Assembly (NCBI RefSeq): GCF_949987535.1
Contig: NC_080075.1
Coordinates: 57,695,636-57,759,635 of the forward strand
DNA from: Balaenoptera acutorostrata
Taxonomy: Eukaryota > Chordata > Mammalia > Artiodactyla > Balaenopteridae
Reading direction: 5' to 3'
DNA length: 64,000 nt
The number at the start of each line of letters is the position of its first letter. The stretch's first letter is position 1. The notes below the pieces were generated by a model, which was not told where the DNA came from, made no database searches, and was given only the letters and a program-made list of their open reading frames with translations. A program made the position numbers and the translations under genes. This document shows, in pieces, positions 34,210 through 45,950 of the stretch.

Positions 34210-34653
34210 AAAATTGTTCAACCAAAAGAGAATAGCACATGCATATTATTTTAAATATAGCAATGAGTGAATGCCAGAAGAAATAAGACTGGGAGGGGTG
34301 GGAAGGAATGAGGAAAGAAACTGCTGAATTTCATTAGTCTTTTAAGGCTATTTGATTTTTTAAATTTTGTGGATGTGCTCTTTAAAACAATTTTTAAGTG
34401 GTCTTTCTCCAAAAGGTCAAGACAGAACAGAACATCTTTACAGTCAAAAGTATGTTGAAAAAGCAAATTACTTCAAGCTCCAAATGCAGTTGATAAAATA
34501 GGAAAGAGTTAGGAAGTAAGAGTAAGGCCTATGGCGCTCTTCACAGTTTGATAACAGTTAAGTTTAATAATAAGAGGTCTTAATTTGTACCTAGATCTTA
34601 CATGATTTTAAACCTTGTTATTGCTTATCTATTATAATATTTATGATAGAATT

Positions 34654-35009
34654 TTTTTTCTTTTTTTGGCTTCGTTGGGTCTTTGGTGCTGCACACGGGC
34701 TTTCTCTAGTTGTGGTGAGTGGGAGCTACTCTTCATTGTGGTGCACAGGCTTCTCATTGCGGTGGCTTCTCTTGTTGCAGAGCACAGGCTCTAGGCATGC
34801 GGGCTTCAGTAGTTGCAGCACGCAGGCTCAGTAGTTGCGGCACACGGGCTCAGTAGTTGTGACTTGCAGGCTCTAGGGTGCAGACTCAGTAGTTGTGGCA
34901 CACAGGCTTAGCTGCTCTGCGGCATGTGGGATCTTCCCAGACCAGGCATCGAACCTGTGTTCCCTGCATTGGCAGGCGGATTCTTAACAACTGTGCCACC
35001 ATGGAAGTC
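34654..35009 (-). mobile_element. tRNA-derived SINE (CHR-2-like), four internal modules
   Basis: T-run, then 'ttggcttcgttgggtctttg', four 'cagtagttg' modules between 34805 and 34895, and the head 'ggacttccatggtggcacag' when reversed. The exact duplication ttatgatagaatt is at 34641-34653 and 35010-35022. Confidence 0.95.
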
Positions 35010-35404
35010 TTATGATAGAATTAATTAAAACTTCCTTTAAAAAGAGGTAGTTTGGGGACAGGAACATACTGAGTGGATCATGTTTTGTATACCTACTTCT
35101 TTATCCACACAGGAAGAACTCCTAACTAGTGGGTCTGCGCATCCATAAACATCATTGTTATTCATCAAGTGCCAGCTACCTGAAGAGCAAGCATATTGAC
35201 TAGGAGGAATTAATCATCTTCTGCAAGACTTGAGACTATGATTGTCATGGATTTAATCTGTTTCTTTATTCCTAGCACTATTTCAGAAATGCTAAATGTA
35301 AAGGAATCTGCCCAAATATATCTTGGTGGCAGGTAACACCACTGAAGTAAAAATGCTGTCATCTTGAATGGATAACCAGTGTTGAGTGAACCTTCACCCT
35401 TTAA

Positions 35405-35580
35405 CACAGGGTGTCAAACTCAGTACTATGAACATTTTGGGTCAGATAGTTCCTCGCTGTAGGGGTCTAAACTGTGCATTGCAGGATGTTTAGCAGCATC
35501 CCTGGCCTCACACACTAGACGCCCCTCCTCCCCAGTTGTGACAACCAAAAAGTGTCTCCCGTAGCTCATCAAAGATTTAG
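35405..35580 (+). mobile_element. MER5A-type hAT element, partial
   Basis: 'gaacattttgggtcagatag', 'gcattgcaggatgtttagca' and 'gcatccctggcctcacacac' match MER5A. The right inverted repeat is missing. Confidence 0.8.
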
Positions 35581-35599
35581 GCTTAGTCTATATTATTAA

Positions 35600-36540
35600 C
35601 TCTGCAGCAAAGAACATCTAAACAGTGATTAAAATTTATTATACCACTCTGCATCTGATAACTGAGACATGTGAAGTGAGAAGAGGTTCTCCCTAAAGTA
35701 TAATTAGGTTATGTAAATTACCTAAGTATTTTAAAATCTGGAATAAAACTGAAAATGAAAAGAATCCCATCATGACATCCTGACACACTGGTTAGATCTT
35801 TCTCCAGGGAGGGGCATCTTTCTCCCAACAGCTTCATAATCTCTGCTTCGATTGAGTTTGCTTCAGCTTTCAAGACACCTGGGGCAGAACCCATCAGGGT
35901 TTTCAGTGGGCAAAAGGCACTCCAGTGAGGATTCCCTGGCCAGAATGAGGAGGACTGGATCTGGGACATAAATAGCTGCTTCATCATCAAAGCCTCCTGC
36001 CCAAGAGAAGGCTTTCATGAGAACTCGGGCTCATTGTGTGAAAATTCAGATGACTGAACTATAATTAGCTCGATTAGTCAACATTTTAATTCATAGGTTT
36101 CTGGCTTTGACGTGCTCCTTTCTCACAGAATTAAAGCTAATAATTCTGGAATCGTAATTGGGAGCTGAGTGCCAGCTTGAAGCTTGGGGAGCTCCCTCAC
36201 TTCCTTGGCAAGCCCTGCTTCCAAGACTGCTGCTTCTTGGCCATGAATGAACCTGGCCCAGGCACCTCTGCCTTGCTTCAGAGGACATTCCCTGAACACC
36301 TCCTCTCTGGGAGTCAAGATCTCTAGCATTTCGGTTCTACATTTGCAGTGGTTGACATTAAACCGTGATGTCGGTGCCTCCAAAGCCTCCGCACATAATA
36401 GGAAGATGACTTTTTTGGGATGTTGCTAAACAAACAACGGAGCAGAGGACTGGCTGGTTGCCTAGACAATAACCATCCTTCCTGCTTCAGGAATAAAATC
36501 TGACTGAAACAACCAACTCTGGTGATTGTCTTCTTCTTGG
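35600..36540. other. No gene recognised
   Basis: Frames at 35718-35990 and 36091-36383 lack motifs. At 36458-36476 'ggttgcctagacaataacc' is an imperfect palindrome. Confidence 0.3.
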
Positions 36541-36900
36541 TCAAACATAAGCACATGAGATCATTCTGGTCAATGAGATATGATGATAAGTCTGCTGAGG
36601 GAATTCTCAGAAAGATTTCCTTGCTTAAAAAGGCATATGAAGAGACAGTCCTCTTCTGCTATTGGATGCTGTTGTGTTTCCATGTGACACCTAGAACTGT
36701 GCCCACCATCTTAAAATCATGAGGAAGACTGTTTGCAGACAAGACAGACAGGCTGGGGCTGCAGAACAGAGAAATGGAAGAATGCGTGGCCTCTCTGACA
36801 TTGTTGAGCTATGGATCAGCCATACCTGAAGCTACCTCTGGACTTCTTAAGTAGATGATAAATCTTCCTTATTGGTGCTAAACTCTTGGGACTAAGCTAT
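36540..36900 (+). repeat. Old LTR-like repeat (same family as 30-640)
   Basis: 'cacatgagatcattctggtc', 'aatgagatatgatgataagt', 'ctgctgagggaattctcaga', 'cctgaagctacctctggact' and 'tcttaagtagatgataaatc' fit the family. Confidence 0.6.
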
Positions 36901-38200
36901 GGTCCCAAGTCCAATCCAGTTTGCTCAAGAGAGGACTGATTCTGGTAAAGGTTTGGAAAGTGCTGTAGACTGGGTTTAATTTTTCTGGAGACAACTGCAG
37001 GACATGGATGGGGAAGGGTGGGGGTTTCTTCGCCCAGGACCCTATCAGGGCACTGCCTCTCCTTATATGTCCATGTCCAAGAAGATGAATAAATCCCATT
37101 TCTTCCTTCCCTTATAAAACAGGAATAATAAGGGCCAGTGGACCATAAAAATGCAGAGATGAATGTCAGCATCTGACTGCTGGGAGCTCCCAGGGCTGCA
37201 AGGTCAGACAGACTAAAGGTCATTCCTGCACCGACTCCAGTGTTTCCCCTTGGCTCCCCATCTTTTCTCCAACTCCCATCAGCCTCATGCATCTAATGGT
37301 TACTGAAGACGGAAGTTTCTTCACATTTCCTGAGGCACTGTGAAGAACCGATAAATGAGCTAATCTCTGCACACCATACACCCCGAGAGCTCTCAGGTAG
37401 CAAGCTTGCTGCCACTGCACGCTGACAAACTTGGAGAGGAAGGCGGAGATCCAGGAGAGACCCACGGAAGCCGAGGCAGGAAGATATGTAGACATGAAGA
37501 GCGTCATCCCACTGGGCCAAATGCGGTTGAGAGCCAAGGACGATCGTAAGGTGACCATTAGCTGAAGCAATGTGGAGCTTACTGGATGACCATGAGAAGA
37601 GAGGTTTGGGGGAGCAGTAGGGAGTGAAATGCCAATGGATTGTGCCAAAGGGAGAATAGGAGGGGAAGAAGTATCTACAGACAACTCTTTGAACTTTTGC
37701 TGTGAATGGATCAGAGAAATGGAATCGGATATGAAATCAAAGGAGAGTTTCAGATAGGAGATATTAGGGTATCTTTATATACCTATGGAAACAGTCCTTT
37801 AGAGACAGAGAAATTGACAGTGCAGGAGAGAGAAGTGATATTTACAGAAGGGAAGCTTTTGGGAAGGGGAGAAGAAGAAGGTTCTTCATTCTCTTAGTGT
37901 GAGATCTTTCTAGTAACTTTATTTGCTCTGGTCTTCTGATGGACATCTGCTCCGTGTGCTCTTAAGTAGCAGCCTAATCTAGGACAGGGCCAAGAGGTAC
38001 TGACTGGAAGGGTTCCATGCTCTGAGTCTCCTTTGGGATTCCATACTTCTCCCAGGATCCCAGCTATGGCAATCTGCTTCACACAGTTCGCTTCCTGATT
38101 TCCCACTTGCATCATTCCCAAGGGCTGGGGAAGATGAATCTGCCCTGAATTTCTCAAAAGTCAAAAAATTTATTCCTGAGCTCCCTCAACAATATAACCT
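36900..38200. other. No confirmed gene; two open reverse frames
   Basis: Reverse frames at 36897-37292 and 37220-37684 are 131 and 154 codons. The latter contains W-, L- and S-rich text (for example WISAFLSKFVSVQWQQ) in balanced-composition DNA, but no splice pair or family match was recognised. It is held as unproven. Confidence 0.3.
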
Positions 38201-38204
38201 TTAA

Positions 38205-38365
38205 TGTGGGCCAGACATTACATTTATCGAGTAATTTACCGTTACGAACACACCTTATAGATGGGGAAACTGAGGCATGGAAATGTTAAATGACCTGCCA
38301 GAGGTCATACACCTGGTAAGGGGAGGAGCTGGGACTTGAACTCAGGCAGTACAGCAATGGGAGCC
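38205..38365 (-). mobile_element. MIR
   Basis: 'agatggggaaactgaggcat' and 'cagaggtcatacacctggta' with 'agctgggacttgaactcagg' are MIR in reverse. Confidence 0.85.
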
Positions 38366-38516
38366 CCTCTCCTTATCTTCCCCACACATTCTGCTTCCTC
38401 CCTTTAGCTCTTCTCCCAGAAGGCCTAGGATTCCTTAAACCAACAGAACCGCTTGTGGTCTGTCTTGGCTCAGGAAGCCCATAGTTTTGGGGGTAACCTC
38501 CCTCTGCAGTGCCAGG

Positions 38517-38517
<1 letters not shown>

Positions 38518-38554
<37 letters not shown>
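38518..38554. repeat. (CA)n microsatellite
   Basis: About 18 uninterrupted CA units. Confidence 0.97.
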
Positions 38555-38559
<5 letters not shown>

Positions 38560-38649
38560 TTCTGAAGCCTTTCAAATGACAGGTCTTGATTCACCTGCAA
38601 CTGTCCTATACCCATGAGGAATGCTGCCCACAAAGGGACAGGGGCCTCT

Positions 38650-39090
38650 GAGCTGCTGCTTTCTTGACTTCCTATTTATATCAGGCCAGACCTGGGCAGG
38701 AAACAGATGGCAACTCAAATTGGGTAATTTGAGGAGAGTTGAATAAAGGGGCTATTTACAAAGGTGTGGGCAGGATGTAGGGAAACCACAGAGGCAGTGC
38801 AATAAGTAACAGCTACTTGACCACCCCTAGGCCTGAAGTGGGGAGCGGAGGTGCGGTCACCAGAACCTGGAGAGAGTGCCCTGTGTGCTTAGAGCCACCT
38901 GATAAGAGCTCTGACCATGCGTCAAGGGACACAGCCCTCCTACGGGTGCTTACCCCTCCCTCTGCTCTCCTGCCTGAGATACCCACTGCTAAACCCAACT
39001 AGAAGCCTAAGGGTAAGGGAGCCCATTGATACGGTTTGCAGCACAGAGCAGGGCGGAGAATGGTGGAGAGTGACCTAAAAGGGCAAACAG
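38650..39090. repeat. Old eutherian interspersed repeat, unassigned
   Basis: 'gatggcaactcaaattgggt', 'aatttgaggagagttgaata', 'aaggggctatttacaaaggt' and 'agcacagagcagggcggaga' resemble a repeat common in mammals. Class was not determined. Confidence 0.45.
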
Positions 39091-39109
39091 AAGTTTCTAG
39101 CATACTATT

Positions 39110-39355
39110 TAGAGAGACGGTAAAGAAAATGGCTCTGGAGCCAGGCTGCGTGGGTTCAAGTGCCAGCTGCCTGTTACTTACCGTGTGACTGTGAGCAAGT
39201 TACTTCACCTCTCCATGCATCAGTATCCTCAACCGTAAAGGGGGGATAACACCAACCTCACAGAGTTGTAGTGAGGGTTAACGCTTAGTTGATCCCTTTT
39301 AGAGATAACATAGGTAAAGCACTTAGCATACAGTAGGCACTCACTAAATGCTGGT
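39110..39355 (+). mobile_element. MIR
   Basis: 'ggctctggagccaggctgcg', 'tgggttcaagtgccagctgc', 'gagcaagttacttcacctct' and 'agcacttagcatacagtagg' in MIR order. Confidence 0.9.
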
Positions 39356-39566
39356 TTCTTTCTTCTCTCACCTCCTTCAGGTAAATGTGTGGGGATGCGA
39401 TCCTATACTTGGTATGTGGCATTATTATACACACTCAATAAATATTGCTTGATTGATGATTGAAGGGCCCTTTTCTTCCTTGGAGGTCTCAGAACATCCT
39501 GCAAGTGACACGTCCACTCTGTCCTTGGAAGCTGCAGCAGTTACTGTGGCTTAAAAAGTTCTTGCT

Positions 39567-39735
39567 ACCTATATGGGAAAAGAATATGAAAAAGAATGGA
39601 TATATGTATATTTATAACTGAATCACTTTGCTGTATACCTGAAACTAACACAACATTGTAAATCCACTATACTCCAACGTAAAATAAACATTCAAATTAA
39701 TTAATTAATTAAAATGCATACAAAATCTTAAAAAA
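39567..39735 (+). mobile_element. 5'-truncated L1 3' end
   Basis: 'tatatgggaaaagaatatga', 'ttgctgtatacctgaaacta', 'ctatactccaacgtaaaata'. Flanks aaaaagttcttgct (39553-39566) and aaaaagttcttcct (near 39734-39747) are near-exact duplications. Confidence 0.88.
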
Positions 39736-39873
39736 AAAGTTCTTCCTGACATGATTCTGTCTCCATTCCTGAATTGTTAGAAGGTTACTAGGGCATTTGC
39801 CCTATAATGTATTAAGTTGTACATTTGTTTTATGCTGTTGTCTGTATTTGTTTTATAAACAATTAAAAAGTTT

Positions 39874-40193
39874 TTTTTTAAAGGATTTTCTTTTCTTTTT
39901 TATTTATTTATTTATTTATTTATCTATTTTTGGCTGTGTTGGGTCTTCGGTTCGTGCGAGGGCTTTCTCCAGTTGCGGCAAGCGGGGGCCACTCTTCATC
40001 GCGGTGCGCGGGCCTTTCTCTATCGCGGCCCCTCCCGTCGCGGGGCACAGGCTCCAGACGCGCAGGCTCAGCAATTGTGGCTCACGGGCCCAGCTGCTCC
40101 GTGGCATGTGGGATCTTCCCAGACCAGGGCTCGAACCCGTGTCCCCTGCATTAGCAGGCAGATTCTCAACCACTGCGCCACCAGGGAAGCCCC
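39874..40193 (-). mobile_element. tRNA-derived SINE (young CHR-2-like subfamily)
   Basis: T-rich start, ATTT run, 'ggctgtgttgggtcttcggt', then a head 'gggcttccctggtggcgcag' when reversed, with intact B box. The duplication caattaaaaagttt is at 39860-39873 and 40194-40207. It shares the 'gaagagtggcccccgcttgc' block with 44282-44570 and 50313-50607. Confidence 0.95.
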
Positions 40194-40779
40194 CAATTAA
40201 AAAGTTTTAAAAAATCTTTTAACATTTTTATATAACTGTAAAAAATTTTTAAATTTCATTGTTTGCTTTCTCTTCATTTGCTCCTCCCTGTGATTAGGAT
40301 GGATCGGAATTATCACCAAATTCTTAACAAAAGGCATTTAAGAAGGTGATTTTACTGGTGATAAGTGGACCTGGGGCCACTTATGTCTTCTTAGTCACAG
40401 ATTTCTTCCTATTCACAAGTGTGAGAAATTGAAGCTGGATCTAGATGCTTGCCCTGGATGTATACCGGGAGGTTTACATGATTCTTGTTGACTGGCTCCA
40501 AATCCCTGACCTTAGATGCCCTGTTTGACCCTGAGCAAGCGGCTTCCCGCTTCTGCCTCTCTTGGCCTCCTTAGAACCTCCAAGTGCCTGGAGGTGGGGG
40601 GCTCCTGTTCTCCACCGAGCTTCTCTGCCTTTGTTGCCAGGCCCTGTCCCCAGCACCACTCTCAAGTAGACGCCAAAGCGGAGGAATGTTTTTCCAAGCC
40701 ATTTACCTGGCATTCTCCCTTTCTATTGTTCTGTCTCTTTCAATTCTTCTTTCATTATGGGCTTTCAAAACAGAACAAA

Positions 40780-40920
40780 AAACGCCCTATGACTATAAAC
40801 TCTACTAGACTTGAAGTTCCACAGTGGCAGGAACCATGTTTTTTCATGTCTTTATAACCTATATAGCCTGAGTAGTTGACACAGATTAGGAGCTCAAGAA
40901 ATGGTTGTTGAAGGGAACCG
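40780..40920 (+). mobile_element. L2 3' end
   Basis: 'agacttgaagttccacagtg', 'gcaggaaccatgttttttca' and 'aggagctcaagaaatggttg' then 'ttgaaggga'. Confidence 0.6.
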
Positions 40921-42015
40921 AATTGAATTTTCCTTCCCTTCCTGGCTGCATGAAAACTGTCTATTTCTCCAGGCCAGCGTGATTACTCTGCTGGATTGCA
41001 CACTGCTTGAGGGAGAGGGACTTTGCCCTCTCTGGGAGCTGGTTTTTATGTGGCAGCAGCAGCAGCAGGAGTGTGTAAAAGGATGAGATGGGAGGTGGTT
41101 GGGGAAAACAGGTACTTAAGAAACTTGGAGGCTCGTTTATTTCTTATGTTACTCTATAGATTTTCTTTCTTTCCCTTAGCATAAGATGCATCTACTCTCT
41201 TCTTGTAAGGGATTAAGGAGTTCTATTCGTTTATTTTACCTCATGTACAGTCACAGACAAACTCCCAGCTCCTTCCATCCCCTACCCACCAAAGCTGGTA
41301 TGGAAAGAGCAGAGATCCCAGGGCTTCTGAAGGTTTTACTTTTGCAAAACCTACACAGAACTTGGACATGAGAGAGTGAGCTAGGCCATTCAGCTCCTCT
41401 GTGCCTCACCTTTCCTCACAATTAGCTGGGTAGCGTAGAAGTAATAAATAAGGAGTAATAAGTGATGCTTGTTGTTGTTAGGATGAAAAGTTCCAGCCCG
41501 TGAAACGTGTGATTTATAACAATGAGATATTCAGATCCAATTTCTGGGTGAAGGCAACTGAAATAGGAGCCTCCCAGTCCCTGAGCTTCAAGGCGTCTCC
41601 CCACAATGTATCAGGACACAAATTGACCAAATCAGCCGTTGTCCTTATTTCTCCAAGTTCCAAAGTCCAAATGCTTTCCTGCTGAGTAGTTATTTTACAA
41701 GGAAGAAGGGGAAGTAAAAAGGCAGACTCTGTCTGAGGGCTCTCAGCTGGCTTTGGCGGTGACTCCCCTCTGTCCCTAGTTAACACCACCCTGGTTCGGC
41801 TCCAAAACTACAGTGACCCCAAAACAAGCCCATACCACAGACCAACGTGCTACTTTCCCATCTCCTAAAGATGAAATTCCAAGTTTTTGTAAATAAATAC
41901 TCCCCGCAGCAAAATCTCACTGTCAAGAAGGACATCATCCTTGTCCCGACGCCCACAAGAAGGGCCTTTTGCCAAAATGAATGGGAAATCATTGGCCCAA
42001 TTAACATCCTGTGAT
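40920..42015. other. No gene recognised
   Basis: A (CAG)n-like run 'cagcagcagcagcag' lies at about 41053-41067. Frames at 41500-41789 lack motifs or splice sites. Confidence 0.35.
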
Positions 42016-42019
42016 CTTA

Positions 42020-42380
42020 GATCTAAAAATGACCCGTAGCCGGGTAAACAAGGTGACGTAAGCGGCTAGGCAGGGAGCAGCTCTCTACTGCCACCTGGAG
42101 GACAGCGTCCTCAATGGCGCAGAGGCTCTGTGGTGCGGGGAAGTGGTCCTCAGCCGGTGGAAGGAACCGGTGAAAACGGGCGCGAGCTGTAGAGACGCGT
42201 CTACGCAGGGGAAGGAAAACACAGAGGGGCCTAAAAGGACAGGAAAGAAGCTGCACCGCGACCTCAGCTAGAGGAAAACTAGGTCTGTGTAATCCAGGCC
42301 ATAGGACATTGTGGCGTTGACCCTGCTGGCTTCCTCCTGGGAACATTCCTTTTATAAAAGGACTCGGCATCATGAACTCT
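42020..42380. promoter_or_regulatory. CpG-rich block with TGACGTAA and a palindromic TATA motif
   Basis: CpG is frequent between 42030 and 42265, in contrast to flanks. TGACGTAA (42054-42061) is a CRE/ATF-type site. 'actgccacctggaggaca' near 42088 weakly resembles a CTCF core. At 42348-42361 CCTTTTATAAAAGG is a perfect palindrome containing TATAAA on both strands. No exon was matched to it. It may be a promoter or an old element with an LTR-like promoter. Confidence 0.4.
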
Positions 42381-42389
42381 CGCTAGAAA

Positions 42390-42785
42390 AAATTATGGTT
42401 AGAACTACGTGGGGATAGGATCTCCAACGCCGGAGACCCTTGATAAAAGCAATCCCCAGTTTCTGAAAGGAGAGACAGTGGCGTGGATATTCTAAAAACA
42501 AAGGGCCACTGGATTTTCTGTTTTATTTTGAGCGTCACCGTGACTTGAGTGGGGGAGGGAGTGCAGGAGTGTAACAGTCCTAATTTACTTTCTCGTCAGG
42601 CTAATGTGAGAATGAGGCTGCGGAGCTTTCGCATTATGCAACCGGCATGCTGGGAGATGCCCTAGAAATGTGCTGGGGGCTAGGAAAAGGTCAGCCGCGT
42701 CCTTATTACTTTCCTCCTGTAGAGGATCCACAAAAGGAAAACAAAGAGTTGATTTTTAATTTGATGAAAACAAAAACCGCTTTAC
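42390..42785. other. No gene recognised
   Basis: Continues with modest CpG content ('ccaacgccggagacccttga' at about 42425) before AT-rich sequence. Confidence 0.3.
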
Positions 42786-43140
42786 TTTTGGACTAGTTGG
42801 TTTTTGCTGCGTTGTAAAACCACCTCAAAATCTCAGTAGCTGAGGACAACATACATTTATTTTTCTTGTGAATAGGTCTGCAAGGCAGCCTTGGTCTGAT
42901 CCCAGCTGGGCTCACCTGGGCTGGCTGAGCTAGGCTAGACTCCAGGCTTATGGTCTGACACAGGTCTGCTCCTCTTAGTTCCATTTCCAGACCCAGGATG
43001 GAAGGCGAATGGCTATCTGAGGCATGCTCCTCTCCTGGCATAGGGTGGTCAGTTCAAGAGGCCAAGTCAGAATAGACAAACATGCTTGAGCCTCTGTTTG
43101 TGTCCTGTCAGCTAATATTCCATTGAGTAAGGCAAGTCCA
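42786..43140 (-). repeat. Old eutherian LTR-like repeat, reverse
   Basis: 'gctgcgttgtaaaaccacct', 'caaaatctcagtagctgagg' and 'tgatcccagctgggctcacc' fit a repeat related to those at 15825 and 18620. Confidence 0.5.
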
Positions 43141-43740
43141 ACATCACCTGGGGGAGGCGTGGGGGGGGTGGCGGGGGAGGATAAACTCTACTCTCCTAAA
43201 CTGATCCACACCAGAATTTAACCAGTGAGTCATTGTCTGCTCACTGGAGACACCTGCTTCTTGTGGGAGACTTGCAAAGTGAGGATGGCCAAGGTAATCC
43301 TTATGCAGTATTGGTGGTTTCCAACATGAATTCAATATTGCCTAATAGACACTTTAATTTCCTTTTTATTCACTTCTATCCCTATCTCCTTCTATGCCTT
43401 ACACTTATGACATTCAGTGTTCATAATGGACAAGGGACACAGTACCCTTGTGCATGTCTTGTCTACTTGTGACATTATGTTGTTCTGTCTCATGACAGGC
43501 TTTCCTTAAAACTCCCTGTGCCAGAAAGGCAAGGACTTACCCATGCAAGTATCACCTGTGGAATGAAAACAACAAGGAGAGATTCTTGGAGGAGGCAGCA
43601 TAATAGGTGGAGAAGAACCTGGGTTTCTAGTCCTGATTTTGCCAGTATTGCGATTTGGAAGGTCAGCAAGAACCAACAACCAGGTGCCTTTAAATTAGCC
43701 TTACTGAGTAGCTTGGACTTTTAATCCTGCGCGCTGGGCA
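43140..43740. other. No gene recognised; G-rich run at 43150-43180
   Basis: 'gaggcgtggggggggtggcg' is a G-rich tract. No exon seen. Confidence 0.35.
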
Positions 43741-44040
43741 CAACAGGGTTAGATCAGAGTTTTGGCAAAACCTTTTTGGCAGCAGTGTGGAGGGTGGATC
43801 GAAGGAGAAAAATTGGATTGGAGGGAAGGAGATAAGTTAGGATATAGTCCAGGTGAAAGGTGATGAGGACATTGACCAGGAATAAGGCACTGAAGATGGA
43901 AAAAGGGGATGAAGAAAGCCTTTAGAAGCAGAACTGACAGGAAGGACTTCAAGGCAATTAAACATAAAGAGAAAGGGAAAGAGAAAGGAAATGGGGAGTC
44001 TAAGATGAATCTAGGGTCCAGAGTCTATCGCACAAATAGA
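43740..44040 (+). repeat. Old interspersed repeat (as at 30780)
   Basis: 'ggcagcagtgtggagggtgg', 'aggatatagtccaggtgaaa' and 'ggtgatgaggacattgacca' match the same ancient repeat. Confidence 0.5.
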
Positions 44041-44281
44041 GTTAAATATCATGTCTCAAAATCTTTGTTACAGCTGCATAAATGTATGTATGTATGGGTT
44101 GGCAGTCTTTGTAAAATGTATTTCTTTCCAGGGCTGGTAAAAAAAAAAAGATTAAAAATGGAGTATATCAGTGTTTCTCAAACTTAAGTCATTTACATAC
44201 CTCATTCAGAATTTTTGCCATATTCAAATAGTTCTGCACCATTAATTGCTTACTATTGTTCTTAAGTGAAGTCACGTTTTT

Positions 44282-44570
44282 TTTTTTAATTTTTATTTAT
44301 TTATTTATGGCTGAGTTGGGTCTTCGTTTCTGTGTGAGGGCTTTCTCTAGTTGCGGCAAGTGGGGGCCACTCTTCATCGCGGTGCGCGGGCCTCTCACTA
44401 TCACGGCCTCTCTTGTTGCGGAGCACAGGCTCCAGATGCACAGGCTCAGTAGTTGTGGCTCACGGGCCCAGCCGCTCCGCGGCATGTGGGATCTTCCCAG
44501 ACCAGGGCTCGAACCCGTGTCCCCTGCATTGGCAGGCGGATTCTCAACCACTGCGCCACCAGGGAAGCCC
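44282..44570 (-). mobile_element. tRNA-derived SINE (young CHR-2-like subfamily)
   Basis: Intact head and B box (reversed). Body closely matches the SINE at 39874-40193. The exact 15-bp duplication tgaagtcacgttttt is at 44267-44281 and 44571-44585. The 105- and 84-codon frames inside are SINE translations. Confidence 0.97.
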
Positions 44571-44589
44571 TGAAGTCACGTTTTTACAC

Positions 44590-45290
44590 AAATATTTACT
44601 GCAGGCTCATCCTTAAAAAACATACAATGAAATCATGATTGTGATTTTCCAGTTATGTTTTTTATACATACATTTGTTTCAATAACAAATACAAGGCCAT
44701 TAGAAAATTTTAATCTATCTGTATACTACCTATTTCCCTTATAATACTTATTTCCCAGGCCTTCAGTTGTGGGCAGGCTAGACTTAGGGAACCCTTGACC
44801 TGGGTGAGAACGGAAGCCACTAGGCTTGTACATAGTTTGCTTTCTTTGCCCTCCTCTTGGTTCCCATTCAGATTGTATCATCGTCTACTCCTGGATGGCA
44901 GGTCTGATCTCTGCATCCATTGTTGGCAAGGCCTGGCCCTGCAGGCAGTGACCTTTAACGGATCTGGGCTGGAGGTTGTCATCCAAACAAATGGGGGCTG
45001 ACCTGGAATGTCTTTTTAACTCAGTGTCCCACTTCCCAAGCTTCTGAAGGCTGCTGTAAGAGCAGCCAAGCTAGATGAGCTGGGTCCCTGGAATTCTGCA
45101 GTCAAGAGTGCAAATGGAGCCTTGGGATGTCCCTTTGCTTCTCCAGTGCTCTCGGTGATGATTTCCCAGGGGCCACACATGCAGGTCTGAATGGGGAGGG
45201 CCGCAACTTGATCTTCTTTCGTTTACATTTGATGTATAAAGATCTCTATAGATGGTTGTCAAGGTAAAGTGGAATTAATTCTGTACTAAC
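44590..45290. other. No gene recognised
   Basis: Single-copy-looking DNA; short frames at 44795-45001 and 45071-45262 have no motif. Confidence 0.3.
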
Positions 45291-45294
45291 GTGT

Positions 45295-45400
45295 TGGATG
45301 ACATGAGGCACGTCACTGAACCTCTCTGAGCCTGTTCCCTCCTGTGTAAAATGGGGCATTGGGCTGGTGACCTTGAAAGTGTCTTCATCTAGCATCTTAC
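45295..45400 (+). mobile_element. MIR fragment
   Basis: 'gcacgtcactgaacctctct', 'gagcctgttccctcctgtgt', 'aaaatggggcattgggctgg'. Confidence 0.7.
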
Positions 45401-45639
45401 TGTGCTCAACAGTTCAGGGACAGTTGTGTTCAAGTCCTTGCCCATTTTTTTTAAAATAGGACTATTTGTTCTAATACGTAAAACATTATGGTCACTGTAC
45501 GTAAATGTTGTATGTGTATTTCATCTTATTGTTTCATCCTTGTTTCTGTGGAATAAAGAGACTTTTTCTCCCCTGTGGGGACATTTTGACTTAAATAAAA
45601 GCCCCAACTGACAATCTTTTCCTGAGGGTTTCTATTTAA

Positions 45640-45950
45640 AAAGATCTTCCTTACTCCAAGATTATAAAAATACACACTCAGTTTATCTTTCGGAATTTTA
45701 ATGGATCCCTTTATTTTATTTCTAATTGTAGATCTTTTAAAATGTATTTTATATAAGAGGTGAGATGGAAGTTCACCTTTATTTTCTTTTCAAATAGGTA
45801 CCTTGTTTATTGAATAATCTATCCTTTTCACACAGATTTGAAATACACCATCTTTATGAAATTTTTAAAAAATTTCAAGTATATATACTATATACTATAT
45901 ACTTATAGTAGTAAAAGCTATTGCCAATTCTTCTATGGCATATTTTAACT
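45640..45950 (-). mobile_element. L1M ORF2 fragment
   Basis: 'ggtaccttgtttattgaata', 'atctatccttttcacacaga' and 'tttgaaatacaccatcttta' correspond to reverse L1 ORF2 text. 'tccttgcccattttttttaa' at 45437 may be the same element. No open frame remains. Confidence 0.6.

Noticed and set aside
36458..36476. Palindrome ggttgcctagacaataacc as an RFX X-box
   Set aside because: The second half-site departs from the GCAAC core. The match is weak and isolated.
39797..40210. Frames of 74-137 codons on both strands
   Set aside because: They are the young GC-rich SINE at 39874-40193 read in several frames; matching peptides occur at 44256-44638.
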